33,577 nt of DNA from Mycobacterium sp. 852002-51163_SCH5372311 (GCF_001667115.1 NZ_LZIJ01000010.1:1-33577); one strand, 5' to 3'. Positions 18,583-26,978 are shown, numbered from the stretch's first letter. Numbers and translations: made by a program. Notes: generated by a model not told the origin, from the letters alone.

Positions 18583-19487
18583 GTTCAGCTACCGAGCTCA
18601 GCCCGGGCCCCAATCCAGGGATCGTCGTCGTGGACAAACCGGCCGGCATGACCAGTCACGACGTGGTGGGACGCTGCCGCCGCATCTTTTCCACCCGCCG
18701 GGTGGGACACGCGGGGACGCTGGACCCAATGGCCACCGGCGTGCTGGTGATCGGGATCGACCGTGCCACCAAGATCCTCGGCCTGCTGACCGCGGCGTCC
18801 AAGTCGTATGCCGCCACCATCCGGCTCGGCCAGACGACGTCCACCGAGGACGCCGAAGGTCAAGTGTTGCAATCGGTTTCGGCTGCACACCTGACACCTG
18901 AGGTAATCGGTGCCGCGATCGAGGGGCTGCGTGGTGACATCATGCAGGTGCCGTCGGTGGTCAGCGCGATCAAGGTCGGCGGCCGTCGCGCCTACCGGTT
19001 GGTCCGCGAGGGTCACACCGTCGAGCTGAAAGCCCGGCCGGTGCGCATCGAGAGGTTCGAGCTGGTCGCTGTTCGACGCGAGGATCAGCTGGTGGACCTG
19101 GACGTCGAAGTGGACTGCTCGTCGGGCACTTACATCCGCGCGCTGGCCCGCGACCTGGGCGAGGAGCTCGGGGTCGGTGGGCACCTGACGTCGCTGCGGC
19201 GCACCCGGGTCGGGCGCTTCACGCTGGACCGGGCGTGCTCGCTGGACGAGCTGGCGGAGCGGCCCCGGCTGAGCCTGACCCTCGACGAGGCCTGCCTGTT
19301 GCTGTTCCCGCGCCGCGACCTGACCGCCGATGAAGCCGAGGCGACCGGCCACGGCCGCTCGCTTGCTCCCGCCGGCATCGACGGGGTCTACGCCGCCTGC
19401 GACCCCGGCGGCCGGGTAATCGCGCTGTTGCGTGACGAGGGCTCGCGGACCATGCCCGTCGTGGTAATCCGTCCGGCGACGCTCTGA
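18579..19487 (+). CDS. truB: tRNA pseudouridine(55) synthase
   Basis: A 302-residue pseudouridine synthase of the TruB family, which isomerises U55 in the T-arm of tRNAs. The [17 protein letters not shown] segment opens the catalytic domain; the catalytic Asp49 is in [33 protein letters not shown] and [18 protein letters not shown] follow in the usual order, and a C-terminal PUA-like region ([19 protein letters not shown]) completes the protein. The GTG start overlaps the pptT stop (GTGA, 18579-18582). The position after pptT is the same as in M. tuberculosis. Confidence 0.96.
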   Translation: MSSATELSPGPNPGIVVVDKPAGMTSHDVVGRCRRIFSTRRVGHAGTLDPMATGVLVIGIDRATKILGLLTAASKSYAATIRLGQTTSTEDAEGQVLQSVSAAHLTPEVIGAAIEGLRGDIMQVPSVVSAIKVGGRRAYRLVREGHTVELKARPVRIERFELVAVRREDQLVDLDVEVDCSSGTYIRALARDLGEELGVGGHLTSLRRTRVGRFTLDRACSLDELAERPRLSLTLDEACLLLFPRRDLTADEAEATGHGRSLAPAGIDGVYAACDPGGRVIALLRDEGSRTMPVVVIRPATL

Positions 19488-19581
19488 CCGACCGGGACTC
19501 GGAACAACTGCACGTTAGATGCACTTCAGCATGTACTGTTGACCTCGCCAGGACCATCGTCGTGGTGAGGAGGGGTGAGCG

Positions 19582-20223
19582 GTGGCCACGGAAGTCGACG
19601 GCCGGAGCGTCCGGCGCACCCAGGCAGAGCGCAGTGCGGCGACGCGGGCGCGTTTACTGGACGCGACCATCGAATGCCTGATCGCCTATGGTTATGCGGG
19701 GACCACCACGCCCCGGGTAGCCGAGTTGGCAGGAGTTACCCGTGGCGCTCAGATTCACCACTTCCCGTCGAAGGAAGATCTGGTGGTCGCCGCCATCGAG
19801 CATCTGGCCCAGCAGCGCGCTCAAGCCGCAATCGCAGAGCTGGGCCGTGTCAAAGCCAGCTCCGATCTGATTTCAACCGTGCTGGACTTCATGTGGGAGG
19901 CGCATCAGGGACCTATGTTCGTTGCCGCAGTGGAACTTTGGGTTGCGGCTCGCACAGATTCGGTATTGGCGCGTCAGATCCAGCGGGTGGAGCCGCTGGT
20001 CAACAGCGCGCTGATCGCGGCGATTGCCCAGCTGATCCCCGAACAGCAGGAGCAAAAGCAGATCCGGGACGTGGCCTACACCGCGATGGACGCACTGCGC
20101 GGAATACTCGTCGCCAGCTTCGTCGAACAAGATGCCGACCGCGCTCGGCGGCGTTGGGAGCGGGCCTGCGCCGACCTGCGCCCCCGCCTTACCGAGATTT
20201 TGCCGGAGTCGTTGTCTGAATAG
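19582..20223 (+). CDS. TetR-family transcriptional regulator
   Basis: A 213-residue TetR/AcrR-type repressor. The N-terminal helix-turn-helix (about residues 15-62) includes ATRARLLDATIECLIAYGYA and TPRVAELAGVTRGAQIHHFP, the latter the recognition helix region. The C-terminal domain is an all-helical ligand pocket, typically acyl-CoA-like in mycobacterial lipid operons. The GTG has a strong Shine-Dalgarno AGGAGGGG (19568-19575). It is upstream of, and in the same direction as, a five-gene acyl-CoA cluster, which it probably controls together with itself. M. tuberculosis has transposon-related genes at this place instead, as I recall. Confidence 0.9.
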   Translation: MATEVDGRSVRRTQAERSAATRARLLDATIECLIAYGYAGTTTPRVAELAGVTRGAQIHHFPSKEDLVVAAIEHLAQQRAQAAIAELGRVKASSDLISTVLDFMWEAHQGPMFVAAVELWVAARTDSVLARQIQRVEPLVNSALIAAIAQLIPEQQEQKQIRDVAYTAMDALRGILVASFVEQDADRARRRWERACADLRPRLTEILPESLSE

Positions 20224-20264
20224 CGCCGCCGTGCCTTTGTCGCACCGCTGTTGACCTTCTGCCG

Positions 20265-20285
20265 ACAATTGTTGCAAGATACAAT
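20265..20285 (+). promoter_or_regulatory. Promoter and candidate operator before the thiolase gene
   Basis: TACAAT (20280-20285) is a strong -10 match. Just upstream is the perfect 8-bp palindrome ACAATTGT (20265-20272), and ATTGT (20268-20272) pairs with ACAAT (20281-20285) as inverted half-sites 8 nt apart, overlapping the -10 box. A TTGACC at 20251 is too far away (23 bp) for a standard -35. Overlap with the box makes this the best candidate TetR binding site. Confidence 0.4.
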
Positions 20286-20316
20286 CTGGTGTGTATGTTT
20301 CTTCGAGAGGAATGTC

Positions 20317-21507
20317 GTGACGAACAAGGTGTACGTGGTAGGCGTCGGCATGACGAAATTCGAGAAGCCGGGCCGCCGCGAGGGCTGGGACTACCCCGAC
20401 ATGGCCAGAGAGTCGGGGACAAAGGCGCTCGAAGATGCCGGCATCGAATACTCCGAGGTCGAGCAGGGTTACGTCGGCTATGTCTACGGGGAATCGACGT
20501 CCGGTCAGCGGGCACTGTACGAGTTAGGCCTGACTGGCATTCCGATCGTCAACGTCAACAACAACTGCTCGACCGGATCGACAGCGCTTTACCTTGCCGC
20601 CCAAGCGATCCGCGGTGGATTGGCAGACTGCACGATCGCGCTGGGTTTCGAGAAGATGAAGCCGGGATCGCTGTCCACGAGCTATGACGACCGTGCGCAA
20701 CCGATGGACAAGCATGTGATGGCGATGGCCGAGATCTCCGAGGTGCTCTTTCCGGCGGCACCCTGGATGTTCGGCGCCGCCGGTCGCGAACACATGAAGA
20801 AATACGGAAGCACCGCAGAGCATTTCGCGAAAATCGGCTACAAGAACCACAAGCATTCGGTGAACAATCCGTACGCGCAATTCCAGGAGTCCTACACCCT
20901 CGACGACATCTTGGCGTCGCGGATGATCTACGACCCGCTCACGAAACTGCAGTGCTCGCCGACCTCGGATGGCTCCGGCGCGGCGATTGTGGCCTCGGAA
21001 GCCTTCGTCGACAAGCACGGCCTGGCCGGCCAGGCGGTGGAGATCGTGGGACAGGCCATGACGACCGACTTCACTTCGACCTTCGACGGCACCTGCAAAG
21101 GGCTCATCGGCTACGACATGAACGTCCAAGCGGCGCAACGCGTCTACGAACAATCGGGTCTGGGGCCAGAAGACTTCCAGGTGATCGAGCTGCACGACTG
21201 CTTTTCTGCCAACGAACTGCTGCTGTACGAGGCTCTCGGCCTGTGCGGAGAGGGCGAGGCGCCCAAGCTGATCGACAACGGTGACACCACCTACGGCGGA
21301 CGGTGGGTGGTCAACCCGTCCGGCGGCCTGATCTCCAAAGGCCATCCATTGGGCGCCACCGGTTTGGCGCAGTGCGCCGAGTTGACCTGGCAACTGCGCG
21401 GCACCGCCGACAAGCGTCAGGTCGAGGGTGTCACCGCGGCGCTGCAGCACAACATCGGGCTCGGCGGTGCGGCCGTCGTCACCGCATATCAACGAGCGCA
21501 ACGCTGA
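20317..21507 (+). CDS. ltp1: SCPx-type thiolase (Ltp1-like)
   Basis: A 396-residue thiolase-fold protein of the SCPx/lipid-transfer group, highly similar by eye to M. tuberculosis Ltp1 (Rv2790c). Catalytic-type Cys84 is in [11 protein letters not shown], the SCPx HDCF motif is at His293-Cys295, and His343 lies in [11 protein letters not shown]. It should perform thiolytic (or aldolytic) cleavage of 3-oxoacyl-CoA. There is no C-terminal SCP2 domain, unlike the human protein. The GTG start has GAGAGG 6 nt upstream. It leads the cluster SRPBCC-MaoC-SDR-FadE21, 36 nt before the next gene. Confidence 0.9.
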   Translation: MTNKVYVVGVGMTKFEKPGRREGWDYPDMARESGTKALEDAGIEYSEVEQGYVGYVYGESTSGQRALYELGLTGIPIVNVNNNCSTGSTALYLAAQAIRGGLADCTIALGFEKMKPGSLSTSYDDRAQPMDKHVMAMAEISEVLFPAAPWMFGAAGREHMKKYGSTAEHFAKIGYKNHKHSVNNPYAQFQESYTLDDILASRMIYDPLTKLQCSPTSDGSGAAIVASEAFVDKHGLAGQAVEIVGQAMTTDFTSTFDGTCKGLIGYDMNVQAAQRVYEQSGLGPEDFQVIELHDCFSANELLLYEALGLCGEGEAPKLIDNGDTTYGGRWVVNPSGGLISKGHPLGATGLAQCAELTWQLRGTADKRQVEGVTAALQHNIGLGGAAVVTAYQRAQR

Positions 21508-21543
21508 TCCGGCAACGACGAAAGCCAACACGGAAGCATTCAC

Positions 21544-21984
21544 ATGGGACACATCGAAGCCACCCGGGACCTGGCCGCCAGTCCGGAAGCACTGTGGGAC
21601 ACGGTCGCTGACCTGGCCAACTGGGACAAATGGTTCACCGTGCACGAAAAATGGCTCGCGGAACCACCGGCCGCGCTGAGCGAGGGCGCCAAGCTGACCG
21701 CCAAGATCGTCATGCTGGGGATGGCCAACAAGATCGAATGGACAATCGAATCGGTCGACGCGCCAAACCATTTGGTGCTGGGGGGCACCGGCATGGCAGG
21801 CGTCAAGGCGCAGTTCACGTTCGATATTGCGCCGGAGGGCACCGGCTCCAGGTTCACCGTGTCCGGTGACTTCGAAGGGGCGATGATCAAGGGCGCGCTG
21901 GGCAAAGCGGTGGAAAAGGACGGCGTCAAGCAGCTTGCCAAGACGCTGGATCAACTCGACGAATTGGCGTCGGCGTCGGCATGA
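21544..21984 (+). CDS. SRPBCC-family (START-like) protein
   Basis: A 146-residue protein of the SRPBCC fold: the opening GHIEATRDLAASPEALWDTV is typical, with FTVHEKWLAEPPAALSEGA and KIVMLGMANKIEWTIESVDA in the middle and a long C-terminal helix. The fold makes a deep hydrophobic pocket that usually binds lipids or polyketides. A likely Shine-Dalgarno GGAAG lies 7 nt before the ATG. The stop overlaps the MaoC gene start (ATGA). Given its neighbours it may bind or present the acyl substrate; that is inference. Its ligand is unknown. Confidence 0.8.
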   Translation: MGHIEATRDLAASPEALWDTVADLANWDKWFTVHEKWLAEPPAALSEGAKLTAKIVMLGMANKIEWTIESVDAPNHLVLGGTGMAGVKAQFTFDIAPEGTGSRFTVSGDFEGAMIKGALGKAVEKDGVKQLAKTLDQLDELASASA

Positions 21985-22850
21985 CAAGCCACGAGCTGCA
22001 GTTCGACGACAACGCCCTGAATCAGTGGACCGACGACGAGCGGTTCGAGGTAACGAGGGAACGGCTGGCCGAGTATGCGGCGGCCACCAATGATCCGATC
22101 GCGGCGCACCGGTCGGGGGAGGTGGCGCCGCCGGTATTCGCGATCGTCCCAGTATTCGAAGCGCTGCTCATCCCGGCAGTCGACGTGATGCCAGTCGAAC
22201 TGATACCGCGAGTGGTGCACGGAGAGCAGGACTTTCGCTTCCATCGGCCGATCCGACCCGGTGACAAACTGGTTTCGCGCTCCAAGATGATCGGCTACGA
22301 AGGCCTGGAGAAGGGTACCCGGGCGGCCATCCTGCTCGAATGCCGAACCGAGGATGGTGCACTGGTCAACGAGCAGTATGTGACCACGTTCGTTCGCGGG
22401 TTCAACGTCGGCAAGGCGGTGGGCGAATTGAGCCCGAGCCACAAGTTCGACGACACGCTGCGCGCCAAGGCCCCGGTTGCCAAGGTTCTGCAGCACATCG
22501 ACGCAGACCAGACGTTTCGCTACTCCCCGGCAGCCGGTGATCCGATGCCGATTCATCTCGACGAGGACGTGGCCAGGGACGCCGGGCTGCCCGGAATCAT
22601 CGCCCACGGATTGTGCACCATGGCGTTCACCTCCTGGGCGGTGCTCACCGAGTTGGCCGATTCCGACGTGAACCGGCTCAAGCGGCTCGCGGTCCGATTC
22701 TCCAAACCGGTGTTGCCCGGCGATGACCTGGAGACCAAGATCTGGAAAAAGGTTGCTGCGAAAGGAATCACCAGCTACGCATTCGAAACCACAAGAGGCG
22801 ACGGCGTCGAGGTGGCGATCACCGATGGACTGGCGGAAATCGCCGACTGA
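21981..22850 (+). CDS. MaoC-family enoyl-CoA hydratase (HtdY-like)
   Basis: A 289-residue double-hotdog hydratase, similar in length and motif to the mycobacterial HtdY-type (R)-specific enoyl-CoA hydratases. The hydratase-2 motif reads AAGDPMPIHLDEDVARDAG, with Asp187 and His192 as the expected catalytic pair. The N-terminal hotdog half lacks that pair and forms the substrate tunnel, as in eukaryotic-type enzymes. Related proteins such as Rv3389c act on long or branched enoyl-CoA. It overlaps the SRPBCC gene by 4 nt and precedes the dehydrogenase by 18 nt. Confidence 0.87.
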   Translation: MTSHELQFDDNALNQWTDDERFEVTRERLAEYAAATNDPIAAHRSGEVAPPVFAIVPVFEALLIPAVDVMPVELIPRVVHGEQDFRFHRPIRPGDKLVSRSKMIGYEGLEKGTRAAILLECRTEDGALVNEQYVTTFVRGFNVGKAVGELSPSHKFDDTLRAKAPVAKVLQHIDADQTFRYSPAAGDPMPIHLDEDVARDAGLPGIIAHGLCTMAFTSWAVLTELADSDVNRLKRLAVRFSKPVLPGDDLETKIWKKVAAKGITSYAFETTRGDGVEVAITDGLAEIAD

Positions 22851-22868
22851 CATTGGAGGAATGAGCAA

Positions 22869-23738
22869 ATGGGAGTTCTGGACGGCCGGGTCGCGGTGAT
22901 CACCGGCGCGGGCCGCGGGATCGGACGCGAACATGCGCTGTTGTTCGCCCGAGAAGGGGCCAAGGTCGTCGTCAACGACCTCGGCGGTGACAACGCCGGT
23001 GCGGGCGCCGACAGCGGCCCCGCTGGCGAGGTGGTGGAGGAAATCATTGCCTCCGGTGGCACCGCCGTCGCCAACACTGCCAACATCGCCACCTGGGATG
23101 GCGCGAAAAGCGTTGTGCAGCAGGCTATCGACGAATTCGGCCGACTGGACGTACTGGTCAACAACGCAGGCATCCTGCGCGACTCCTTCATCGCCGGCAT
23201 GGAGGAATCCCAATGGGACGCGGTGATAGCCGTGCATTTGAAGGGTCATTTCGCGATGCTGCATCACGCCGCCGCGTACTGGAAGAACCAGTCGAAGTCC
23301 GGCGATCAGCCCAATGCCGCAGTGATCAACACGGCGTCTGGCTCCGGGGTCACGCTGCCGAACCCCGGTCAGGCGAATTACGGTGCGGCCAAAGCCGGAA
23401 TCGCGGCGTTGACCCTGATCGCCGCCGAGGAGCTGGAGCGCTACGGCGTTCGGGTCAACGCGATCGCGCCGATCGCCCGTACCCGGCTCACCCTGGCGAC
23501 CCCGGGCATGGGCTCGTTCATGGCCGAACCCGAGGAAGGCGAACACGATTTGTTCAGTCCGGCCAACATCTCGCCACTGGTGGCCTACCTGGCGACGGAG
23601 AAGTGCCCGGTGACCGGCAAGGTGTACGCCGTTCAGGGTGGCGCGATTTCGCGACTGTCCGGTTGGCGGGATGTGGAGACCATTGAGACCGACGGTCCCT
23701 GGTTGATCGACGACATCGCCGCACGTCTGCCGCAGTAG
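22869..23738 (+). CDS. Short-chain dehydrogenase (HSD17B4-type 3-hydroxyacyl-CoA dehydrogenase)
   Basis: A 289-residue SDR: the cofactor motif TGAGRGIG (12-19), NNAG (98-101), Ser157/159 and the active-site YxxxK (Tyr171, Lys175) are intact. Long insertions between strands (VVVNDLGGDNAGAGADSG) resemble the dehydrogenase half of peroxisomal multifunctional enzyme 2. Paired with the MaoC protein next door, the two reproduce the two halves of that enzyme, so the gene most likely oxidises (R)-3-hydroxyacyl-CoA to 3-oxoacyl-CoA with NAD+. The ATG has GGAGG at 22855-22859. Confidence 0.87.
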   Translation: MGVLDGRVAVITGAGRGIGREHALLFAREGAKVVVNDLGGDNAGAGADSGPAGEVVEEIIASGGTAVANTANIATWDGAKSVVQQAIDEFGRLDVLVNNAGILRDSFIAGMEESQWDAVIAVHLKGHFAMLHHAAAYWKNQSKSGDQPNAAVINTASGSGVTLPNPGQANYGAAKAGIAALTLIAAEELERYGVRVNAIAPIARTRLTLATPGMGSFMAEPEEGEHDLFSPANISPLVAYLATEKCPVTGKVYAVQGGAISRLSGWRDVETIETDGPWLIDDIAARLPQ

Positions 23739-23777
23739 ACCCCACCGATCAAACGTCCACCCGATCAGGAGTATGTG

Positions 23778-25034
23778 ATGTTCGAATGGTCCGAAACCGA
23801 CCTGATGGTGCGGGACGCGGTTCGCCAGTTCATCGACAAGGAGATCCGCCCGCATTTGGACGAACTGGAAACCGGTCAGCTTTCGCCGTATCCGATCGCG
23901 CGAAAGCTGTTCAGCCAGTTCGGTCTTGACGCGATGGCCGCCGAATCGGTCAAGTCGATGCTCGACCGGGAGCGAGCCAGACAGGAGGGCACCGATACCC
24001 GCGGCGACGGGCAGGACGAAAACCACAGCTCAAGCGCTATGGGCGGGCTGGGTGGCCAGGCGTCGATGGTCGCGATGCTGGTGTCCGAGCTGGCCGGGGT
24101 CAGCATTGGCTTGCTGAGCACTGTGTCGGTAAGCCTCGGACTGGGCGCGGGGACCATCATGAGTCGCGGCACCCTGGCCCAGAAGGAACGCTGGTTGCCC
24201 GAGCTGATGACGCTGGAAAAGATTGCGGCATGGGCGATCACCGAACCCGACTCCGGGTCGGATGCGTTCGGCGGGATGAAGACCCACGTCAAGCGCGACG
24301 GAGAGGATTACATCCTCAACGGCCAGAAGACCTTCATTACCAACGGGCCCGACGCCGACGTTCTCGTCGTCTACGCCAAGCTCGACGAAGACACCGCCGT
24401 GGACAAGCGCAACCGGCCCGTGCTGATCTTCGTGCTCGACGCGGGCATGCCCGGTCTGACACAGGGCAAGCCCTTCAAGAAGATGGGCATGATGTCCTCG
24501 CCGACGGGCGAATTGTTCTTCGACAACGTGCGGCTCAGCCCGGACCGGCTGCTCGGCGGGACCCAGTCCTACGAAAAGGACGGCCGCGACAGCGCCCGCG
24601 ACAATTTCGCCACCGAGCGCATCGGGATCGCCGCGATGGCGCTGGGCATCATCAACGAATGTCACCGGCTCTGCGTGGATTACGCGAAGACCCGCACGCT
24701 CTGGGGCAAGAACATCGGGCAATTCCAACTGGTCCAGCTCAAGCTGGCCAAGATGGAAATCGCCCGGATGAACGTGCAGAACATGGTCTTTCACAGCATC
24801 GAGCGGCAGCAGGCCGGCAAGCCGCTGACCCTGGCCGAGGCATCGGCGATGAAGCTGTACTCATCCGAGGCAGCGACCGACGTCGCGATGGAGGCCGTGC
24901 AGCTGTTCGGCGGCAACGGCTACATGGCCGAGTACCGGGTGGAGCAGCTGGCCAGAGACGCCAAATCGCTGATGATCTACGCGGGCAGCAACGAGATACA
25001 GGTGACCCACATCGCCAAAGGGCTGCTGAGCTAG
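23778..25034 (+). CDS. fadE21: Acyl-CoA dehydrogenase (FadE21-like)
   Basis: A 418-residue flavoprotein of the acyl-CoA dehydrogenase family, matching FadE21 of M. tuberculosis in place and sequence. The FAD/substrate signature AWAITEPDSGSDAFGGMKTH and GQKTFITNG are present, as is FGGNGYMAEYRVEQLARDAK near the C-terminus. The short-chain catalytic Glu normally in IYEG is Ala here (MIYAGSNEIQ), so the base must be elsewhere, as in isovaleryl-type enzymes; Glu in INECHRL is one candidate. ATG 23778 is preferred over GTG 23775 because AGGAG is 6 nt upstream. Its stop shares CTAG with the convergent mntR stop. Confidence 0.9.
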   Translation: MFEWSETDLMVRDAVRQFIDKEIRPHLDELETGQLSPYPIARKLFSQFGLDAMAAESVKSMLDRERARQEGTDTRGDGQDENHSSSAMGGLGGQASMVAMLVSELAGVSIGLLSTVSVSLGLGAGTIMSRGTLAQKERWLPELMTLEKIAAWAITEPDSGSDAFGGMKTHVKRDGEDYILNGQKTFITNGPDADVLVVYAKLDEDTAVDKRNRPVLIFVLDAGMPGLTQGKPFKKMGMMSSPTGELFFDNVRLSPDRLLGGTQSYEKDGRDSARDNFATERIGIAAMALGIINECHRLCVDYAKTRTLWGKNIGQFQLVQLKLAKMEIARMNVQNMVFHSIERQQAGKPLTLAEASAMKLYSSEAATDVAMEAVQLFGGNGYMAEYRVEQLARDAKSLMIYAGSNEIQVTHIAKGLLS

Positions 25035-25735
25035 GCAACCACCCAAATTGCCCGGGCGGCTGGACTGCCCAGCTCGACGGTGGTCTGGCCGCCGTCGGCC
25101 GACTCGATCGCCACCGAGATCATGCCGGCGAACTCGCGGCGGGTCAGCACCCGGAACTGCGAGTCCAGACTGATCCCGACGCTGGCGAAATAGCGCAGCA
25201 TCTCCGGGTCGGCATCGGAAATACGGGCCACTGTCCCGGTGTCTCCGTCGTCGCAAGCCCACAGCTGACGGGCCGGCGGCGTCGGCACTTGCCCATCCGT
25301 GGCGGGAATGGGGTCGCCGTGCGGGTCGCGTCGCGGGAACCCCAGCTTGGCGTCGATGCGGGCCATCAAGCGATCCGATACCGCGTGCTCGAGCACCTCG
25401 GCCTCGTCATGCACCTCGTCCCAGCCGTAGCCCAATTCGTTGACCAGGAAGGTCTCCAGCAGCCGATGCCGGCGGACCATTGCCAGCGCCGCTCGCCGGC
25501 CCGCATCGGTCAGGGTCACCGCGCCGTACTTCTCATGGTTGACCAGGCCCTGCTCGGCGAGCTTGCGGATCGACTCCGAGGCCGTGCTGGCGGAAACACC
25601 GATCTTCTCGGCCAGCATCTTGGTGCTGACCTTGTGCGGAGCCCCCTCGGGGGACCACTCCTGCGCAGTCCAGATGACCTTCAAATAGTCCTGGGCAACC
25701 GCGCTAAGGCCGCCGGCCTCTTCGTCAGCCCTCAC
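25031..25735 (-). CDS. mntR: DtxR-family manganese-responsive regulator (SirR/MntR)
   Basis: A 234-residue DtxR-family repressor (Rv2788, named SirR and later shown to be MntR, in M. tuberculosis). The N-terminal winged helix (VSTKMLAEKIGVSASTASES) is followed by the metal-binding dimerisation domain: Asp16, His90, Glu94, His109, Glu113, Glu116 and His117. The Cys found in DtxR/IdeR is replaced by Glu113, and Met10 of DtxR by Asp16, which is the Mn-type set. The C-terminal part is an SH3-like domain. I use the GTG at 25735 (VRADEEAGGL), where the known homologue begins; the frame stays open further upstream without similarity. The gene is divergent from ribF. Confidence 0.9.
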   Translation of the reverse strand: MRADEEAGGLSAVAQDYLKVIWTAQEWSPEGAPHKVSTKMLAEKIGVSASTASESIRKLAEQGLVNHEKYGAVTLTDAGRRAALAMVRRHRLLETFLVNELGYGWDEVHDEAEVLEHAVSDRLMARIDAKLGFPRRDPHGDPIPATDGQVPTPPARQLWACDDGDTGTVARISDADPEMLRYFASVGISLDSQFRVLTRREFAGMISVAIESADGGQTTVELGSPAARAIWVVA

Positions 25736-25743
25736 AACAGAAG

Positions 25744-25749
25744 AGTCTA
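25744..25749 (-). promoter_or_regulatory. -10 box of mntR
   Basis: TAGACT on the minus strand lies 8 nt before the GTG start at 25735, again suggesting a leaderless transcript. No inverted repeat typical of an MntR site was recognised around it. Confidence 0.35.
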
Positions 25750-25901
25750 GGGCCAACGAATCTGCGGTGAGGGCGCGTCCGCCCGCGTCATCGGCGCTCT
25801 CATCGCAGTCTGGGAGCCCTGAGCGCAGGCTCGCACAGCAACGCACGGCACCTGGAATGCCGTCCAGCCCGCCGATCCCGCACGCATCCAGCCCGGCACC
25901 G

Positions 25902-25907
25902 TAGGCT
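25902..25907 (+). promoter_or_regulatory. -10 box of ribF
   Basis: TAGGCT fits TANNNT and ends 7 nt before the GTG start at 25915, which has no Shine-Dalgarno sequence. This supports a leaderless ribF transcript and the chosen start. Confidence 0.4.
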
Positions 25908-25914
25908 TGCGATC

Positions 25915-26907
25915 GTGCAGCGGTGGCGCGGCCAGGACGAGATCCCCACGGACTGGGGTCGATGCGTGCTCACCATCGGGGTGTTCGACGGCGTGCATCG
26001 TGGTCACGCCGAATTGATCGCGCACGCGGTCAAAGCCGGGCGCGCCCGCAACGTGCCGACCGTGTTGATGACATTCGACCCGCACCCCATGGAAGTGGTC
26101 TATCCCGGCAGTCATCCGGCCCAGCTGACGACGCTTACGCGCCGCGCCGAACTCGTCGAGGAGCTGGGTATCGACGTGTTCCTGGTGATGCCGTTCACCA
26201 CCGATTTCATGAAGCTCACACCCGAGCGCTACGTGCACGAACTGCTGGTGGAGAACCTGCATGTCGTCGAGGTGGTGGTGGGCGAGAACTTCACGTTCGG
26301 CAAGAAGGCCGCCGGCAACGTCGACACTCTGCGCAAGGCCGGCGAGCGATTCGGGTTCGCGGTGGAATCGATGTCGCTGTTGTCCGAGCACCACAGCAAC
26401 GAGACCGTGACGTTCTCGTCGACCTACATCCGGTCCTGCGTGGACGCCGGTGACGTGATGGCCGCGACCGAGGCGCTTGGTCGCCCGCACCGCGTGGAAG
26501 GCGTCGTGGTCCGGGGCTACGGCCGGGGCGCCCAGCTGGGATTTCCCACCGCGAACGTGGCGCCGCCGATGTATTCGGCCATCCCGGCCGACGGCGTCTA
26601 CGCGGCGTGGTTCACCGTGCTCGGTCAGGGACCGGTGACAGGGACCCCCGGGGCAATTGTCCCCGGTGAGCGCTATCAGGCCGCGGTGTCCGTCGGCACC
26701 AACCCGACGTTTTCCGGGCGCACCCGCACCGTCGAGGCGTTCGTGCTGGACACCGACGCAGACCTGTACGGCCAGCATGTGGCGCTGGACTTCGCTGCGC
26801 GCATCCGTGGACAGCGCAGGTTCGATTCGGTGGACGATCTCGTCGCGGAGATCGCCAGGGACACCGAGCGGACGCGTGCGCTGCTAGCTGGGGGGTCTGG
26901 GGGGTAA
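25915..26907 (+). CDS. ribF: Bifunctional riboflavin kinase/FAD synthetase
   Basis: A 330-residue RibF protein that makes FMN from riboflavin and then FAD, using ATP. The N-terminal nucleotidyltransferase domain (about 15-185) opens with IGVFDGVHRGH (21-31) and contains MTFDPHPMEVV and VVVGENFTFGKKAAGN. The C-terminal kinase domain (about 190-330) has GYGRGAQLGFPTANV, SVGTNPTF and the conserved VEAFVLDTDADLYG. Length equals that recalled for M. tuberculosis. In M. tuberculosis Rv2787 lies between sirR and ribF; here there are only 179 bp of intergenic DNA. Confidence 0.96.
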   Translation: MQRWRGQDEIPTDWGRCVLTIGVFDGVHRGHAELIAHAVKAGRARNVPTVLMTFDPHPMEVVYPGSHPAQLTTLTRRAELVEELGIDVFLVMPFTTDFMKLTPERYVHELLVENLHVVEVVVGENFTFGKKAAGNVDTLRKAGERFGFAVESMSLLSEHHSNETVTFSSTYIRSCVDAGDVMAATEALGRPHRVEGVVVRGYGRGAQLGFPTANVAPPMYSAIPADGVYAAWFTVLGQGPVTGTPGAIVPGERYQAAVSVGTNPTFSGRTRTVEAFVLDTDADLYGQHVALDFAARIRGQRRFDSVDDLVAEIARDTERTRALLAGGSGG

Positions 26908-26928
26908 CTCCGCTAGCCGGCGCGCTGC

Positions 26929-26978
26929 TAAACTGCCCGACGACATCGGCGCGTGCTGCGGTTCGCGGTGGCCGCGCC
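26929..26978 (+). promoter_or_regulatory. rpsO promoter and leader hairpin
   Basis: TAAACT (26929-26934) is a good -10 box, giving a leader of about 88 nt before the rpsO GTG. In the leader, GGCGCG (26948-26953) pairs with CGCGCC (26973-26978), and CTGCG pairs with CGCGG inside it, forming a two-stage hairpin. S15 of other bacteria binds its own leader to limit translation, so an autoregulatory element is plausible. Confidence 0.4.

Noticed and set aside
21951..24026. 691-codon minus-strand open frame opposite the MaoC, SDR and fadE21 genes
   Set aside because: It spans three well-supported genes and the gaps between them, and shows no domain likeness.
24230..25750. 506-codon + strand open frame across fadE21 and mntR
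   Set aside because: It is out of frame with fadE21 and antisense to mntR; composition is Arg/Gln/His-rich without domain structure.
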